Below, one piece after another: positions 49,001 to 60,866 of a DNA stretch of 64,000 nucleotides. Below the pieces are notes generated by a model. It worked only from the letters and a program-made list of their open reading frames with translations. It ran no database searches and was not told the origin of the DNA. Made by a program: the position numbers and the translations under genes. The stretch's first letter is position 1, and every line of letters starts with the position of its first letter. This stretch comes from Parascedosporium putredinis (lineage: Eukaryota; Ascomycota; Sordariomycetes; Microascales; Microascaceae), in NCBI GenBank assembly GCA_949357655.1, contig CASHTG010000001.1, positions 1 to 64,000 on the forward strand, read 5' to 3'.

Positions 49001-50257
49001 TAAGTCCGCGACGCAAGCAGCGTGGTGTTAGTGGGCAGCGTTCGGGAAAAGACAGTCGAACCTGGTATCCCATGGAGATAAATGTAGCTATCTGGTTTAG
49101 GTCGGCAAGAAGCGCAAATTGAGCGATAGCATAGGTTAAAAGCATCGCGAAGATGGGCTCGTCTCCATTCTTTGTGCCAAGGCCAAATAACGATAAGCCG
49201 GGTAGCAGCCTATCCCTAGACAAAGCCTGGAGAAGCTTAGCGGAACCTATTACTCCCATGAGGGCGGAAAACACGGTCACGGCGCACTCTCCAGCGAAGA
49301 TTAGGGGTGGCGAGATGTTAGTATAGGGTATGACATTCGCATTTTTGAGAAAGGAATCATGCGTGGTAGTGGCAGCCATCGATAGTATAACAACGAGATA
49401 TGTGATGAAGGTGGTCAACATGGCCCAGAGAGTTCCTTTTGGAATAGCCTTGCTCGGGTTAAGCAAATCGCCCGACATCGAAGCCCCTGCAAATATTCCA
49501 GAGGTGGCTGGGAAGAGAATGCCGAAGAGATCTCGGAAGGTCGCTAAACCGTGGAATGATTTTTCCTCCGAGTGTGGTAGCAGATTATCAAGCAGAGTAC
49601 GTAAACTGAGGCCGGTAAATTCTAGGCCTAGTTCTTCGTCTTGAAAGGGCTTCTTAACAAGAGCTGAGACTGGGATGGTCAGAATAGCAGCGGAGAGGAT
49701 GACTAGGAGAGCGTTGCTAGCCTTCGCAAAAATCGCGCTTCCCGCCATGCAGAGCGCGGTACACGCGAAAAGAGCAAGGGTTTGCAAAGCGTAGCCCTGC
49801 CAGTATCCTTGCGGAAAACCGAACCTAGGTTCAACCTCATGCAATCGATAAGTCCAACAATGTTGAGGGCCGTGTTGAGAACCTGGGAGAGGTAGAATAA
49901 TAAACCTATAGAGCCCCCAAATTCGGGGCCTAGAGACCGAGAAATTAGATAATAGGCGCCTCCTCCTTTAACTTCACCATTAGACGCGATGGCTGAGAGG
50001 GACAAGGTGGTGATGAAGTCAACAAGATATGCTGTAACGAGGAGGCCTAGTATTTGTCAAGATGTGAAGAAAGCGAATGGACAGGCTTGCGTCATCATAC
50101 CAATGATCCCAACCAAACCGATCTGGCCAAGGATGAGGCCAAACCTCAGGAACATAAGGATACTGAGAATGCTGAGGCAAACAGGAATATACACGCCTGA
50201 TAAAACGCCGAGCTTTCCGTCCTTCCTTGCATGGTCAATGACCCGTGGACCCGCCAT
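46075..50257 (-). CDS. VHC1: Vacuolar cation-chloride cotransporter (SLC12 family)
   Basis: Cation-chloride cotransporter of the SLC12/APC superfamily; yeast Vhc1 sits on the vacuole and moves K+ with Cl-. The first conserved part is KDGKLGVLSGVYIPVCLSIL with membrane helices following (LSILMFLRFGLILGQIGLVG). Then SNGEVKGGGAYYLISRSLGP (the conserved helix-3 block), FGFPQGYWQGYALQTLALF, LFGILFPATSGIFAGASMSG and further helices. The C-terminal half is cytosolic: FWRPQIILLINNPRHQTRLI, then a long Ser/Arg-rich region, and the final segment SLPLSFNDLPSRAQHLILNE. One break (48962-48966) is a missing base in a poly-A/T run; another lies near 46404-46437 before IDIARLVESFRD, and one lies near 49850. 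The ATG at 50257 was chosen because the block after it matches the conserved start; a longer N-terminus is possible. Confidence 0.87.
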
Positions 50258-51236
50258 CCTGCCTCAGTGCGAGGTGTCTGCTCAAAATACCATTCACGTG
50301 TATTGATGGGTCGGGGCAAGGTAAAAATAAAATAAGATAAAAAAAAGCCGCCAGCAACGCGACAAATAACTGTTGGTTGCTCGGGTGCCCCGCGTGTATG
50401 GGCAGACCGGCGATTTAGTTGAATGTGAAAATTGGTTTCAGGAAATAAAACCACCACTGAGGAATGACAGAGAGGTAAACATTTATGAATTGGATCCAGT
50501 TGTGAGATGGATAGATCAAATCAAGGTGGCACGGGTATGCCGCAGCGCTCCAGTCCTAAATGGAGTACAATGACGTGGGCCACGTGAGAAAGCATGGACC
50601 GCAACTTGAAAGCACGTCAACCCATCTTTTGAACAAGAAGTCTTGTTTGGGCAACGCGATGGGTTTGTAGGGGAAAGGCGAGAGCTATCTCGCTCAATCC
50701 GCTCTACCTAAAGCTGATTAAGTAAAATGGGAGTCTATTCTTCGCCTCAACTGCTTTCCATAAACAGAGAACAGAGCAGGTGCCTTTATAGTGGACCTGT
50801 TAGTGCTTTTGGCTAGACAACGCAAAATCCACCTCGGAGGGGTGATGATGGGCTGGCCCCGAACATCTGCTGTTGACTCGACGCCTCAAACGAGCACAGC
50901 CAAAGGTAATACGATTATTAGCAGGAGTTTATGGCAGTCCCAATTTATTGGTTGTGGCCCTAGTTGTGCGTATATAGGTGGGTAATCTACGAAGCAAAAA
51001 GAACCCAAGAGTTGATGGATAAGCCTGCTACATAAGTGGCTCCGTAGTCGCTTACAGGTCCCAGACCCCAAACACGCAATATAGTTAGAAACGAGCGCAG
51101 TCGTGATCTGGGCTGACCTGTTATATCACTGTCCCCTCGCCCGAGTAGCGAATATACTGTGGGCTAATGAGGTATGAACGGAGAGCTAGACTTGGTGGGT
51201 TTTCAAACTCATCACCAGCCCTTGGGTCCTCCAAGA
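50258..51236. promoter_or_regulatory. Intergenic region, VHC1 5' / PRP45 3'
   Basis: About 980 bp between two minus-strand genes. No gene, repeat or RNA gene recognised. Confidence 0.4.
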
Positions 51237-53125
51237 TTAGCGAGACTCGCTTTCCGCAGTGGCATCATCATCATCTACTCTTGTCCGTTTTGTTCTCCGC
51301 AAGCTGCCCTCATCTTGTAACCCGTACTCTCGTTTAGCTGTGGGTGCTTGCTCCACTTCCGACAGGAACCTATCCACGTTGAAAGGATCCGCAGTTTCCT
51401 TTTCAAATTGAACAGGTCCCTCACGAGCCTAACACGAGAGATGAAAGTATGTTAGTGTGCATGATAAACGATGGATTGGGGGTGGAGAAGGGGTCAACAC
51501 AAACCTCTGCCTCCTCAGCACCCTTGAACTTGCCCCTGCCCAACAACTCCCCAAAACGAGCGGACCTTTGTATCCGTTCCATCTCCCTGTCGCCAGCTTC
51601 TTCGTCCTCCTCATCTATGCTTGCCCTCGGCCGATAAATACTACTGATGGCGTCTTGAGCGGTGAATAAAGGCTTGTCGTATGGATTGTCTTCATTAAAT
51701 CCAGTATGAAATCCACTTGACTGGTTGAACAATCTTGAGTCATACATCGACTCTTTAGACTGGGTTGGTTTGGCAAGCCCTAAAGCAATCTTCTCCGAGA
51801 TATCGCGATTTTGCTCTCTGACCATGACCTGAACACGTCGTTCAGCCCCCATGCGAGATTGCCGAAGCTGTCTTTTGCCTTCTTCTTGTCGCTCCCGCCT
51901 TGCTTCATCCCTAGCCCTTCTTCCGGAGTCACCGCTAGAGTGCTCAGAATCTGATTCAGAATAGGGATGGGTTCCTGTACTTGAGCAGCTTCTCGACCTC
52001 CGTTGACGGTTCCGATCTACAACGCCTTGCTCGCGTGCTTGAGCAGCCAAAACGCGCAAATTTTCTTCTTTCAGGGCCTTTTCTTTCTCAGCGAGCCGTT
52101 GTTGCATGATGGACCTCTGTCGAACCTCTTCACGAGCATGTCTGTCTGCCATAAAGAGTGCCTCGGAAAATTGCGCGAACTTGTCATTGATTGTCACTTC
52201 TTGTAAGCCCCTTCCATCAGCAGCTAGCCGCTTGTCTAGTGGAACCGTGAAACCTTTGGGGTTTTTCCAATTAGATACTGGAGGTGGTATCTTCCAAATT
52301 TCTTGGTCTTCCGCTGTTAGTTTTCTTGGGGGTGAGTGCATAACTGGCGGTGGTGGGGAGGGCGGTCCTCGTGGGACCTTTTTATGCTTGAATTTGGGCG
52401 GTTCCATAGGATCCTTCTGCCGCTCGACAATCTTCATAATTCGGTCTTGTTTCTTGGCATTATCGCCGAATTGGCTTGCAGGAGTGTATTTCACAAATGT
52501 GGTTTGGCGTTGACTTGTGTTTACCGTCTTCGGCTTTTGCGCTGCGACAGCGCTGCTGACTAGCGCTGCTAATGCATTCTTCGTCCTCTCAGCAGTTGCT
52601 TCCACTTCGTCCTGGCTGGGGCGGGATAGATCAATCTCTCCAGCTTCCGCTCTCTGGCGAAGTGGTATTAAATCCTTGAACGAAGTATGTATGATGCGTC
52701 GATCTGAGTGACCTTGTCTTGCAATCGCGTCATATTTCACCTTCCCTTCAGAGTCTACTTGGATGGACAAGGCGTTGCTTTTCGATGCCGACTTATTACC
52801 CATATCCAAGGGGTATTGAGCTACCGGCAGCTCGGGGAATGCACCGCCATCTGCAAAATCTTCGGGGTTTCGAGGTCTCCAGCCTTTTCTTTGCCCGTAA
52901 GGAGGTGGACCGGATTGCTATCGACGGAAAAGAAGATCATTTTAGTTTAAGCTCCTATTTGAGGTGAAGATGGGGTCCTACCCTTAAGACAATCTGTGTT
53001 TCGTGAAGTTGCCCTGGGCCAACGACCCGGAGGCTGCGTTGCTGAGACTGTGTAGGAACCTCATTGTCTCCTGGATATTTCGGTTTAGGAAGTGTTGAGG
53101 CTAATGATGCCGCAACAGAATTCAT
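51237..53125 (-). CDS. PRP45: SNW/SKIP splicing factor Prp45
   Basis: Core spliceosome protein of the SKIP/SNW family; also a transcription coregulator in animals. Exon 1 reads MNSVAASLASTLPKPKYPGD, with RVVGPGQLHETQIVLR at its end. After the intron come QSGPPPYGQRKGWRPRNPED and FADGGAFPELPVAQYPLDMG. The large exon holds IHTSFKDLIPLRQRAEAG, KFKHKKVPRGPPSPPPPVMH and the family signature block VSNWKNPKGFTVPLDKRLAA. Then DGRGLQEVTINDKFAQFSEA, LFMADRHAREEVRQRS, a long charged coil, an Arg/Ser-rich stretch, and RLFNQSSGFHTGFNEDNPYD. The last exon (AREGPVQFEKETADPFNVDR) ends with an acidic run and ESESR. All joins checked are in frame, with no missing base found. Length is about 580 residues. Confidence 0.94.
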
Positions 53126-53691
53126 TGCTTTGATACAGAGTACGGCTTCGTGCATACGAGTACAGATGTTTGATGCTCGAGGTGCGAGTAGCTACCAAAT
53201 TACATATTGGTGTGAAAATCGGAACTGAACATCAGCCTCGCCTGGCAAGACCTTGGGTGGAGGAGCCGAGTTTGGTGATTATGTAATCGACAATTACAAC
53301 ATACAAAGTAACTTCCGGGTGGGTTGATAATAAGACAAACAACCAAAAAAACGTCACGTTGGAATATTGATTACCTCGGTAGATTGGAAGTCAAAACAGA
53401 GAAGCCCGCGAGCAGTTAATGGCGAGGATGCACTCGAATTTACGTTTTTAAGGCCAAGGTATTATAGAAGCTGGGAGTAGGTTCGTAGTTAATCGTTGGA
53501 TATGAAATGTTTGAAGGAAAAGGGCCCTCATATACTGGTGATATGTCAATGCACAGCTAGGTAGGTTCACGCTGATGGTGGGCGGGAAGGCAATGACCCT
53601 TTCACTTCTAGATAGCTTCTTTGATTTGTATATGTAGTAGTACCACAAGGAGCAGGTATTGGACAGCAACCCGATCCATTCAATGGTGCCT
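53126..53691. promoter_or_regulatory. Intergenic region, PRP45 5' / p24 3'
   Basis: About 570 bp. TACCTCGGTA motif at 53372-53381. No gene recognised. Confidence 0.45.
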
Positions 53692-54532
53692 TTAAACGTA
53701 GCCCTTCCTCGCCCCCTAGAAATGTAATGTAATTAGTACCGACTTAGATGGTGATAGTTGCGAGCGGAATAGCAAACATACCTGGAAGAAAAATCTGACG
53801 ATGAATACTTGTAGAGCGCCCATACAAACGATTAGACAGCATTGAACCAAGCTGAAGTTCACAATCCTTTGTTCCGTGCTGCGAACTGTGCTAAAATTCC
53901 GGTTCTCCCGAGTACGGAAGTACTTTTGGTTACGAGAGATGGTCGAGAGTTGACTGGAAATCTTATACACAGACTCTTCAAGGACAGTGGTATGCTCGGG
54001 AGTTGTTCCTTGCTTTGAGGGTAACTCGGCTCTCGCTTCATTCTCAACCTAGACAGGTGAGAAAACATTTTGTTAGCGAACAAAAGGACAAGGAATACTA
54101 AGATTGCAAACCGATCTTCTAGGGCCTTACAGAAATTTCGAAGTCGACGAATTTGTCCGCAAATGTGCTCATTTCGTTGCTAAAACAAAACTCGTAATCG
54201 CCGGGATAGTTCGCCGTGAAGACAAAATCACCCTGGCGTTCTTTTTCCCCATTGAGGATCACACGACCCCCGGGCCCGGTGACGAGATAATCAACATCAA
54301 AGGAGCCTCCTGATTGAACCTGTTTCTATCTCATTAGTATTTAAGAAAGTAAAAGCTGCAGGAGCTTCCGAATGCGCACCGCGAAGTAGAACGCGATCTT
54401 CTCGGCTTCTTTCTTCGTTACCGCGTAAAAACAAGCTTTCTCGCTAGATCCAAGCTTATAAGTCAAGGCGGTGGCGGTAATCTCGGATATAAGTAAAGAC
54501 AAAACACTGCAAATAAAAAGCGTGAGATTCAT
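53692..54532 (-). CDS. p24-family cargo receptor (GOLD domain)
   Basis: Type I membrane protein of the EMP24/ERP family that cycles between ER and Golgi as a cargo adaptor. The signal peptide is MNLTLFICSVLSLLISEITA, followed by ALTYKLGSSEKACFYA. The GOLD domain continues KIAFYFAVQSGGSFDVDYLV, GPGGRVILNGEKERQGDFVF and NEMSTFADKFVDFEIS. A coiled-coil stretch follows (TTVLEESVYKISSQLSTISR, NQKYFRTRENRNFSTVRSTE), then one membrane helix (FSLVQCCLIVCMGALQVFIV) and the short tail RFFFQGARKGYV. The FF pair next to the membrane is the usual COPII-binding element. Introns are clear, for example GTGCGC after FYFA and GTAAGG after FEIS. No missing base found. Confidence 0.9.
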
Positions 54533-55078
54533 TTTGTCGCGAGGGTCGTTTACGGGCTGAGGGTAGGTTGGGTAAGGAGAGCGATGTGTGATGCTGTTGA
54601 AGACAAGCGGACAAATTTCCAGGGGCCACGCATCAAGTTGATACTAACAGTGCAAGCCACGAGAATGTGCCGGCCACACACTGTCCCGAAGGCAGGCCTG
54701 CTTGCTTATTCGGTCACCACTGGGAGCCGAAGTATGGACTATTGGCAGCTGTTATCAGCTGGAGAGATACTTGCTCACCAATGTTACAGAAGGAGTTACG
54801 TCACAGCTCATCGGCCAACTTAGCATAGCTACTCAGGTCAATGAGGTTATTGACGGTCAAAGCCAACCAAGGTGTTTACATACACCCGATGATATCGTCT
54901 TTGAGGTATCGTATCATTCCTTAGGATTCAGGAAACATTTGCTAACTTGTATTGCCATGAAGTGACAAGAGTAGCTCTTCTCCTGAGCTTTGCAGGCTTC
55001 AGTTAGCTTCGAACTGGTGTTTCTACAATCCCTAACTCTGCTCGAAATCTAGTTCGACTCTTGTTCGGAATCCCCACC
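54533..55078. promoter_or_regulatory. Divergent promoter region, p24 / PhoD phosphatase
   Basis: About 550 bp between divergent starts. Open frames here are short and unrecognised. Confidence 0.45.
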
Positions 55079-57183
55079 ATGGGTTCATCGGTGCTTTTGA
55101 CAGGGGTCACATCAGTGACTCTAAGGCTACTAGCATATGTTTTTCTTCGATGGGTACGCGATTCCGATTATCTGCGAACATGGGCTTCGCTAACCTGCTA
55201 GCGAATCTACAGTTCCCGGGACCTGTAGGTCACCACCCTCCCCGATCCATACGGCGGGTCAAGGTACCCAAGAATAGATTTTGAAGAACCAAGCCCAATC
55301 TGACGCCTTCGCTGGATTCTAGGCCGCCATCCCCATATCTATCTTTACTCTATTCGCCCTTTACGTCCCCTCTTTCACCAATAGTTATCTCTTGGAGCTC
55401 AAGAGCCATGTCCCACAGGGTCAAATCGAAGCTGCTGCCGAGGAATCCCATGCGGCATTTCAAGAAATTCATAAGAAGGGGAAATTCTGGCGCCACGAAT
55501 CGCTTCTCGACAGATCACTGCTACCCGTCAGAAGTCAATATCAAGCCAGCCCTTACGGACAATTCTGTTGGGTACGCCGAGCCCCACAAGTACATTTCTA
55601 TCAATGATTACTTTCCTCGCCAATCTTGCAGCTGTACTTATGAGCGCGGATTTCTTTCTGTCTGCGCGGTTATATTACCCCAGCCATGACGTCTCGTTTG
55701 TTCGCCTGGGTTATGTGTCACACAACGAAGCACGGTTTCTTATCCGCGAGCCGGATATGGCGAAGCTACCAATTACACTTGATATCCGATTGAAAGATCC
55801 CCGCTCCCCATTCGATGACTCGCGATGGCAAAAGGTGGTGATATCTGGGAAATAGCAAATAACACGGACTTTACAGTTCCCTTGACTGTTCGCCTGAGCG
55901 ACTCGCACCAACACGCTTACGAATGGAGAACATCTAACAACTACACCGGAGAGTTTATAGCTCCTCCCCGGCCAGGACATTTTTCCGAGTATCATGGTGG
56001 CAATTTCACATTCCTCGCGACATCGTGTATCCTCCCCGATTCCCGTACAGTCTGTCAAACCAGCCTCTTACCATTCCAGGCTTAAGGCATCTTGCTCGCT
56101 CTCTACCGTCACTCGGTGCCCAATTCATGGTTTTCTTGGGCGATTTCATATATATTGATGTCCCACGGAGGTTTGGTAAAACTGAAGAGGATTATCTCCA
56201 GAAGTACCGGCAAGTTTATGCATCACCCGACTGGCTCCCCGTCTCCCAGAATCTCAGTTGGATCCATACTCTTGATGACCACGAGATCGAAAATGACTGG
56301 TCCTCAAACACCACAGGGGTGTACCAAGCAGCGTTCGAACCGTGGCATATTTATAACGGCGCCGTTAACCCCCACGTGCTAGGATCGGGGATCCGGGTCC
56401 TTACGAAGTAACGCCACCTATTATGAATTCACACAGGGCCCTGCCTCCTTTTTCTTACTCGACACTCGAACCTATCGATCTAATGTCAACTCGCCCGTCG
56501 ACAGTAGAGAGAGGACGATGCTAGGAAATCAGCAGTTAGGTGATCTCCTCGCCTGGCTCAATCGTGCTGAGCCTAAAGGCGTCAAATGGAAAGTGGTTGC
56601 CTCTTCCGTCCCATTTACGAAGAACTGGCCGGTCAACAATAAAGATACATGGGGCGGGTTTCTCGCGGAACGATCGCTTGTACTGGAAGCAATGTGGAAA
56701 GCTGGTTCACGGGGCATAGGCATTGTCATCGTGTCCGGTGACCGACACGAGTTTGCTGCGACTAGATTCCCTCCCCCAAAGGGCTCACCATGGTCAGATC
56801 TAGTAGCTCCTCACGAATTCTCAGTCAGCCCCTCAACCAATTCGCATTCCCCTTCCTACCTACAGGCAGAGAGACGATGGAGATGTTATGCTCAAGTACG
56901 CTCATGTTCTTGTCTCGCCCCTACATTGGACTATACCTTGCCCCCGTCGTCCTGGTGGATATCTAATCTATTCTCTAATAGGTATATCAATAGTGGAACC
57001 TCCAAGTTTGGTTCGTTCACAATATCAAAAGCGGGTGTCGGTGAAGGCGAGAGTGCACTGCATTTTCGCCTTTTCATCGATGGCACCGAACGATGGGGTC
57101 TTACACTACACGCACCGCCGGTGCCAGAAATTGAGAATAACGAACGCTCATTCTGGGCTCTACTTAGAGGTTATAGTGTCTAG
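55079..57183 (+). CDS. PhoD-like alkaline phosphatase, membrane-anchored
   Basis: Metal-dependent phosphatase/phosphodiesterase of the PhoD family with an N-terminal membrane region. It starts MGSSVLLTGVTSVTLRLLAY; further hydrophobic stretches follow (SMITFLANLAAVLMSADFF). Then SHDVSFVRLGYVSHNEARFL, IREPDMAKLPITLDIRL, and the PhoD N-terminal domain EWRTSNNYTGEFIAPPRPGH. The catalytic domain has FMVFLGDFIYIDVPRRFG, HTLDDHEIENDWSSNT, ASFFLLDTRTYRS and GIVIVSGDRHEFAATRF, the usual metal ligands. It ends SFWALLRGYSV. Three breaks are single missing bases: near 55561, 55830-55833 (A run) and 56034-56037 (C run). Another join near 56385-56435 is not fully resolved. Substrate is unknown. Confidence 0.87.
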
Positions 57184-57999
57184 ATCTAAAACCAGCTAGC
57201 ACATCCCTTACTATTATTGTGATAGGGGTGGGCGGTGCCGTCGCCATCTTTTTTTTTTTACTATGATTCATAATGTGTATATATGGTGTTGGGATTGTTG
57301 ATGCAAGCCGTCTCTCTCTGACTATGAGAGCACTCTGGGGCTTCGGGGTGCGAGAAAAAGGTGGCCAATATCTTAAGGGTTCAAGATGGCAGGCGATTGT
57401 ACTTGTACTCAAACATTCAACCCCTTTATCAAAACAAACTAAAATTAGATGAACAAAATTTTGATCAAGAATCTTTACTCCTGCTATGGGTCATGGCGTG
57501 GAAGGAAAGATACTAATGGCGATACCTGCGTGATGAAAATGCCCTTTGTACTGCCTGTATGATGCGTTGATACCGAGGCTAGCCTAACTATGTAGCAGTT
57601 TATCAACCCCACTCTCTTGCACGACGTCAATGCAAGTTCAAGGGACCCTTAACCTGCACATTTTCGCAAACACTTTCTTATTTCACATGCGCGTGATATA
57701 TCCTCTAATTCCGCTTGCCACTTGCCGCTTCCCGCTCTTCACCTAGCTAGTCCTGAATAGGACTGTAAAGTACGAGTTGCGGGGGCATGCTGAATCAGAC
57801 CACTTCTCTCACCCTGGCCTGGGAGAAGAGGTCTTAAAACCCACATAGTGATTGATTGGCACCAAACTTGTGACCAGGAACATATTCAATGTTCTCTTCA
57901 AGAGCTTTAGATCAAGTCACAGCATAGATTTGTCAATACATCTGCTGGGGATCTTCACACTTTTTCCACCACGTGAAATATAATACCATTTGACTCAAA
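57184..57999. promoter_or_regulatory. Intergenic region, PhoD 3' / TMLH 5'
   Basis: About 820 bp between two plus-strand genes. No gene or repeat recognised. Confidence 0.4.
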
Positions 58000-59923
58000 A
58001 TGGTGTTAGCAAGATCTTCCCGGTTCTTCAAAGGGTACAAGTGCCCCCTCGCTCCTGTTTTTGCTCTTCCACGCCATGATTCTTGAGTCTAATGAATGGT
58101 CACTAGTCCTACAACATGGCCTGTTTTTCAACCCATGCGTTATATATCAACTGCCATAAGGCCAATGAAGGTTATAGTGTCTGATTCTGGTATTGAAATT
58201 TCATCCGCTGGGCCCATCCCATTAAGGAGAAACATATTGTGAGTTTGGCCTATCCGCGGATAGATCTTCACCTGTGTTGAGGGTTGGACTGACCAAATAC
58301 CTTCTCCTTTGCCTCGTCTAACAGACCGAATATTTGGCTCCGGTATGTTCTTCCTACGTCTTATTCTTTAGTGCTCAACTCGTCTAAGCGGGCAAGCTTG
58401 TTGAGGTATCTGAGGCATGTGAAGTTAACGACCTCCGAGGGATAACTGCCGCTGCACATCATGTATCAATCAAGATACGCGTCAAAGGAATTTCAACACA
58501 TTTAGTGTAAGCCCCGCTGGCCCCCTCGCGAGCAAAGGCTAAGAGACCTTTCATGTAGATACCACACGAAATTCAGCCTACAGAAGTGAACAGCGGCCCC
58601 GAAGGCCTTGACGTTAAATGCATGTCCTAGCTAAGGTCCTATGCTTAGGCATTAAACCTGAGATCGTTAGGTAAACTAACGCATCCATGGTTAATTTAGG
58701 GTCTGGTGACGGGCACCAAAGCCACTATACCTGGGACTTTTGCGCTTCTACTTGCAGAACGACCATCGAGCCAGCGAAGACGTCAAGTACGTACTCGGGT
58801 TACCTGTCTACCACTAAGGAAAAGGGTTGACATGGAAGTAATAGCTACTGCTACTGGGGAGCTGACGCGGCCCAGACACCACCGATAGTTGAGTATAGGG
58901 AGGTCATGAATGAGTCGGCGGAGGAATCAGGGGTGAGGGATTTAACAAGGCTTATTGTAAGTAAAGGCAGGTGATCCTACAGAGGCATAACTTGATAGGT
59001 CTGTGTTAACAAATGTTCATCTGGCAGCGTGAGTATGGCTTTGCCTTTGTGTCGGATTGCCCACCCAATCCAGCCGCAACGGAAAAACTACTCGAGAGGA
59101 TTGCCTTTGTTAGAGTTACACACTATGGTGGTTTTTACGATTTTGTTCCGGATCTTGCGCTCGCAGACACCGCCTATACGAACCTCGCACTCCCAGCACA
59201 TACAGACACAACGTACTTCACAGATCCGGCTGGATTGCAATCCTTTCATCTTTTATCCCATGTCCTGCCTCGAAAATATTCGCGGAATGAGGCTATCCTA
59301 GGGGTGAATCTTTACTTGTGGATGGATTTCATGCGGCGAACATTCTGAGAGACGAAGATCCAGAGGCTTTTAAAATCCTCTCTACTGTCAGATTACCGTG
59401 GCACGCTAGCGGTAACCAAGGAATTACAATTGCGCCGGACCAGCGATACCCTGTTCTGGAATTGGACGATGAGACAGGTGCTCTCCGCCGTGTCCGCTGG
59501 AACAACGACGATCGTGGGGTTGTTCCTTTTGATGCAGGCATATCGCCTACACATTGGTATAATGCGGCGAGGAAGTGGCATTCGATCTTGACTCGCCCAA
59601 ACATGGAATGTTGGATCCAGCTTCGGCCAGGACAACCCCTTAGTGTGTCTTCCTCGCCACCTCGTTGACGTGAAACTAACTCAGATTGCACAGTCTTTGA
59701 TAATTGGAGAGTCCTCCATGGTCGCAGTGCTTTCGAGGGGGTACGCCGAATATGTGGTGGTTACAGTATGTATTTCAAGCTACACATTTCCGATGCCTAA
59801 CTTTTGGGTTCGCTAATTTTTTACTCTTGTGAGAAATACACAGTCAACCGCGATGATTTTATTTCTCGATGGAGAAACACAAACTTTCCGCGTGGGGAGA
59901 TTTTTGACCGGGTGATTGGGTAG
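58000..59923 (+). CDS. Trimethyllysine dioxygenase (carnitine biosynthesis)
   Basis: Fe(II)/2-oxoglutarate dioxygenase that hydroxylates N6-trimethyllysine, the first step to carnitine. The proposed start MVLARSSRFFKGYKCPL looks like a mitochondrial presequence but is uncertain. An exon near 58170-58245 reads KVIVSDSGIEISSAGP. The zinc-binding N-terminal domain shows NCRCTSCINQDTRQRNFNTF at about 58447. Then GDGHQSHYTWDF, with LRFYLQNDH after restoring one base near 58740, and TPPIVEYREVMNESAEESG. The dioxygenase core has VPDLALADTAYTNLALPAHT with the iron-binding HTD, GESLLVDGFHAANILRDEDP, and the second His in DNWRVLHGRSAFEGVR. It ends DRVIG. Several introns; some 5' joins are unresolved. 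Confidence 0.83.
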
Positions 59924-60866
59924 ACGAGGACATCTGGGCTGCCTCGAATCTGACAAGTGCGGTCGATGGAGAGGGCTTGTATCCATTACATGCAAAGTAA
60001 ACTTTGGTAGTAGACCGAAGTTTCCATTACCTCGGTAGTTGATTAGCTTTTTATCATATCGAGGTCCCTATCACGTACCGAGGTAACAAAGCCCCGATAA
60101 GTAGCATGCTGCGTTCTATCCATCCCACACCCGCCATGGCAGGTGGCTGCTGTCTGTGCAAGTTTATATGTGTCAGCCTCAAGCTTGAGCCACGAGGTTT
60201 CTTGCCTCTTCTACCTAGGTACTGAAGGGCTTAAGGAACATAAAAAGTACGGGGAATGAATGATTCTAGTAATATAATATGCGGGGGTCCTTCGCCCTTG
60301 GCCAGGTACTGGTCTGTACAGTCCTTTTATCGTGACTTCGCCCTCTTCCACCCCGCCCCCGCCCAGGCTGCCAGGCTCTCGAGAATTCAATGCTGGACTC
60401 GAGTCGAGGCGCTGTGCTTATTCCCCGCCATTATCCTCATGGGAATTCAGTTGGGCAGTCCGATATTGTCGAAAGTCATCTTTGCCTGTCCATGCGTGAG
60501 ACCTGGACCGTTCCTAAATTTTGTCCCCGTCACCCGCTCTTCCATTTCCCCACACGTATTCGGCTTGTCGGTGGCTGTCTTCTACTGCATATTCAGTCCA
60601 ACAGGAGCCCTGATCTGCCACTGGGTTGAAGCCTGTGCACGTTCACCCCGCCGAACCCCTTCTCCCTGCCTTGCCACCACCTCACCTCACGAGTTTCGGT
60701 TCTCTCCTTGCCTAGCGTGGTCTAGGCCTTTTCCCACTTCATCAACCTTCAACTGACCGAACGTACTGAAATCGATCATCCATCCCTAGCTGCACCAATT
60801 CCGGCCCTCTGCCTCTGCCTTTCAGCTTCCTTGATTACCAACCTCTTCAGTTGCACACTTTCCCCA
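59924..60866. promoter_or_regulatory. Calcineurin A upstream region
   Basis: About 940 bp. Inverted copies of TACCTCGGTA at 60028-60037 and 60076-60085, and TACCTAGGTA at 60212-60221. The last 500 bp are C/T-rich, as in long fungal 5' leaders, and contain a 166-codon frame at 60256-60756 that ends about 110 bp before the calcineurin ATG. Confidence 0.55.
60028..60085. repeat. Inverted repeat TACCTCGGTA / TACCGAGGTA
   Basis: Two exact inverted 10-bp copies separated by 38 bp; the match extends one base outward on each side (TTACCTCGGTA with TACCGAGGTAA), giving 11-bp arms. It could form a stem-loop or bind a dimeric factor; neither is shown. Confidence 0.8.
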
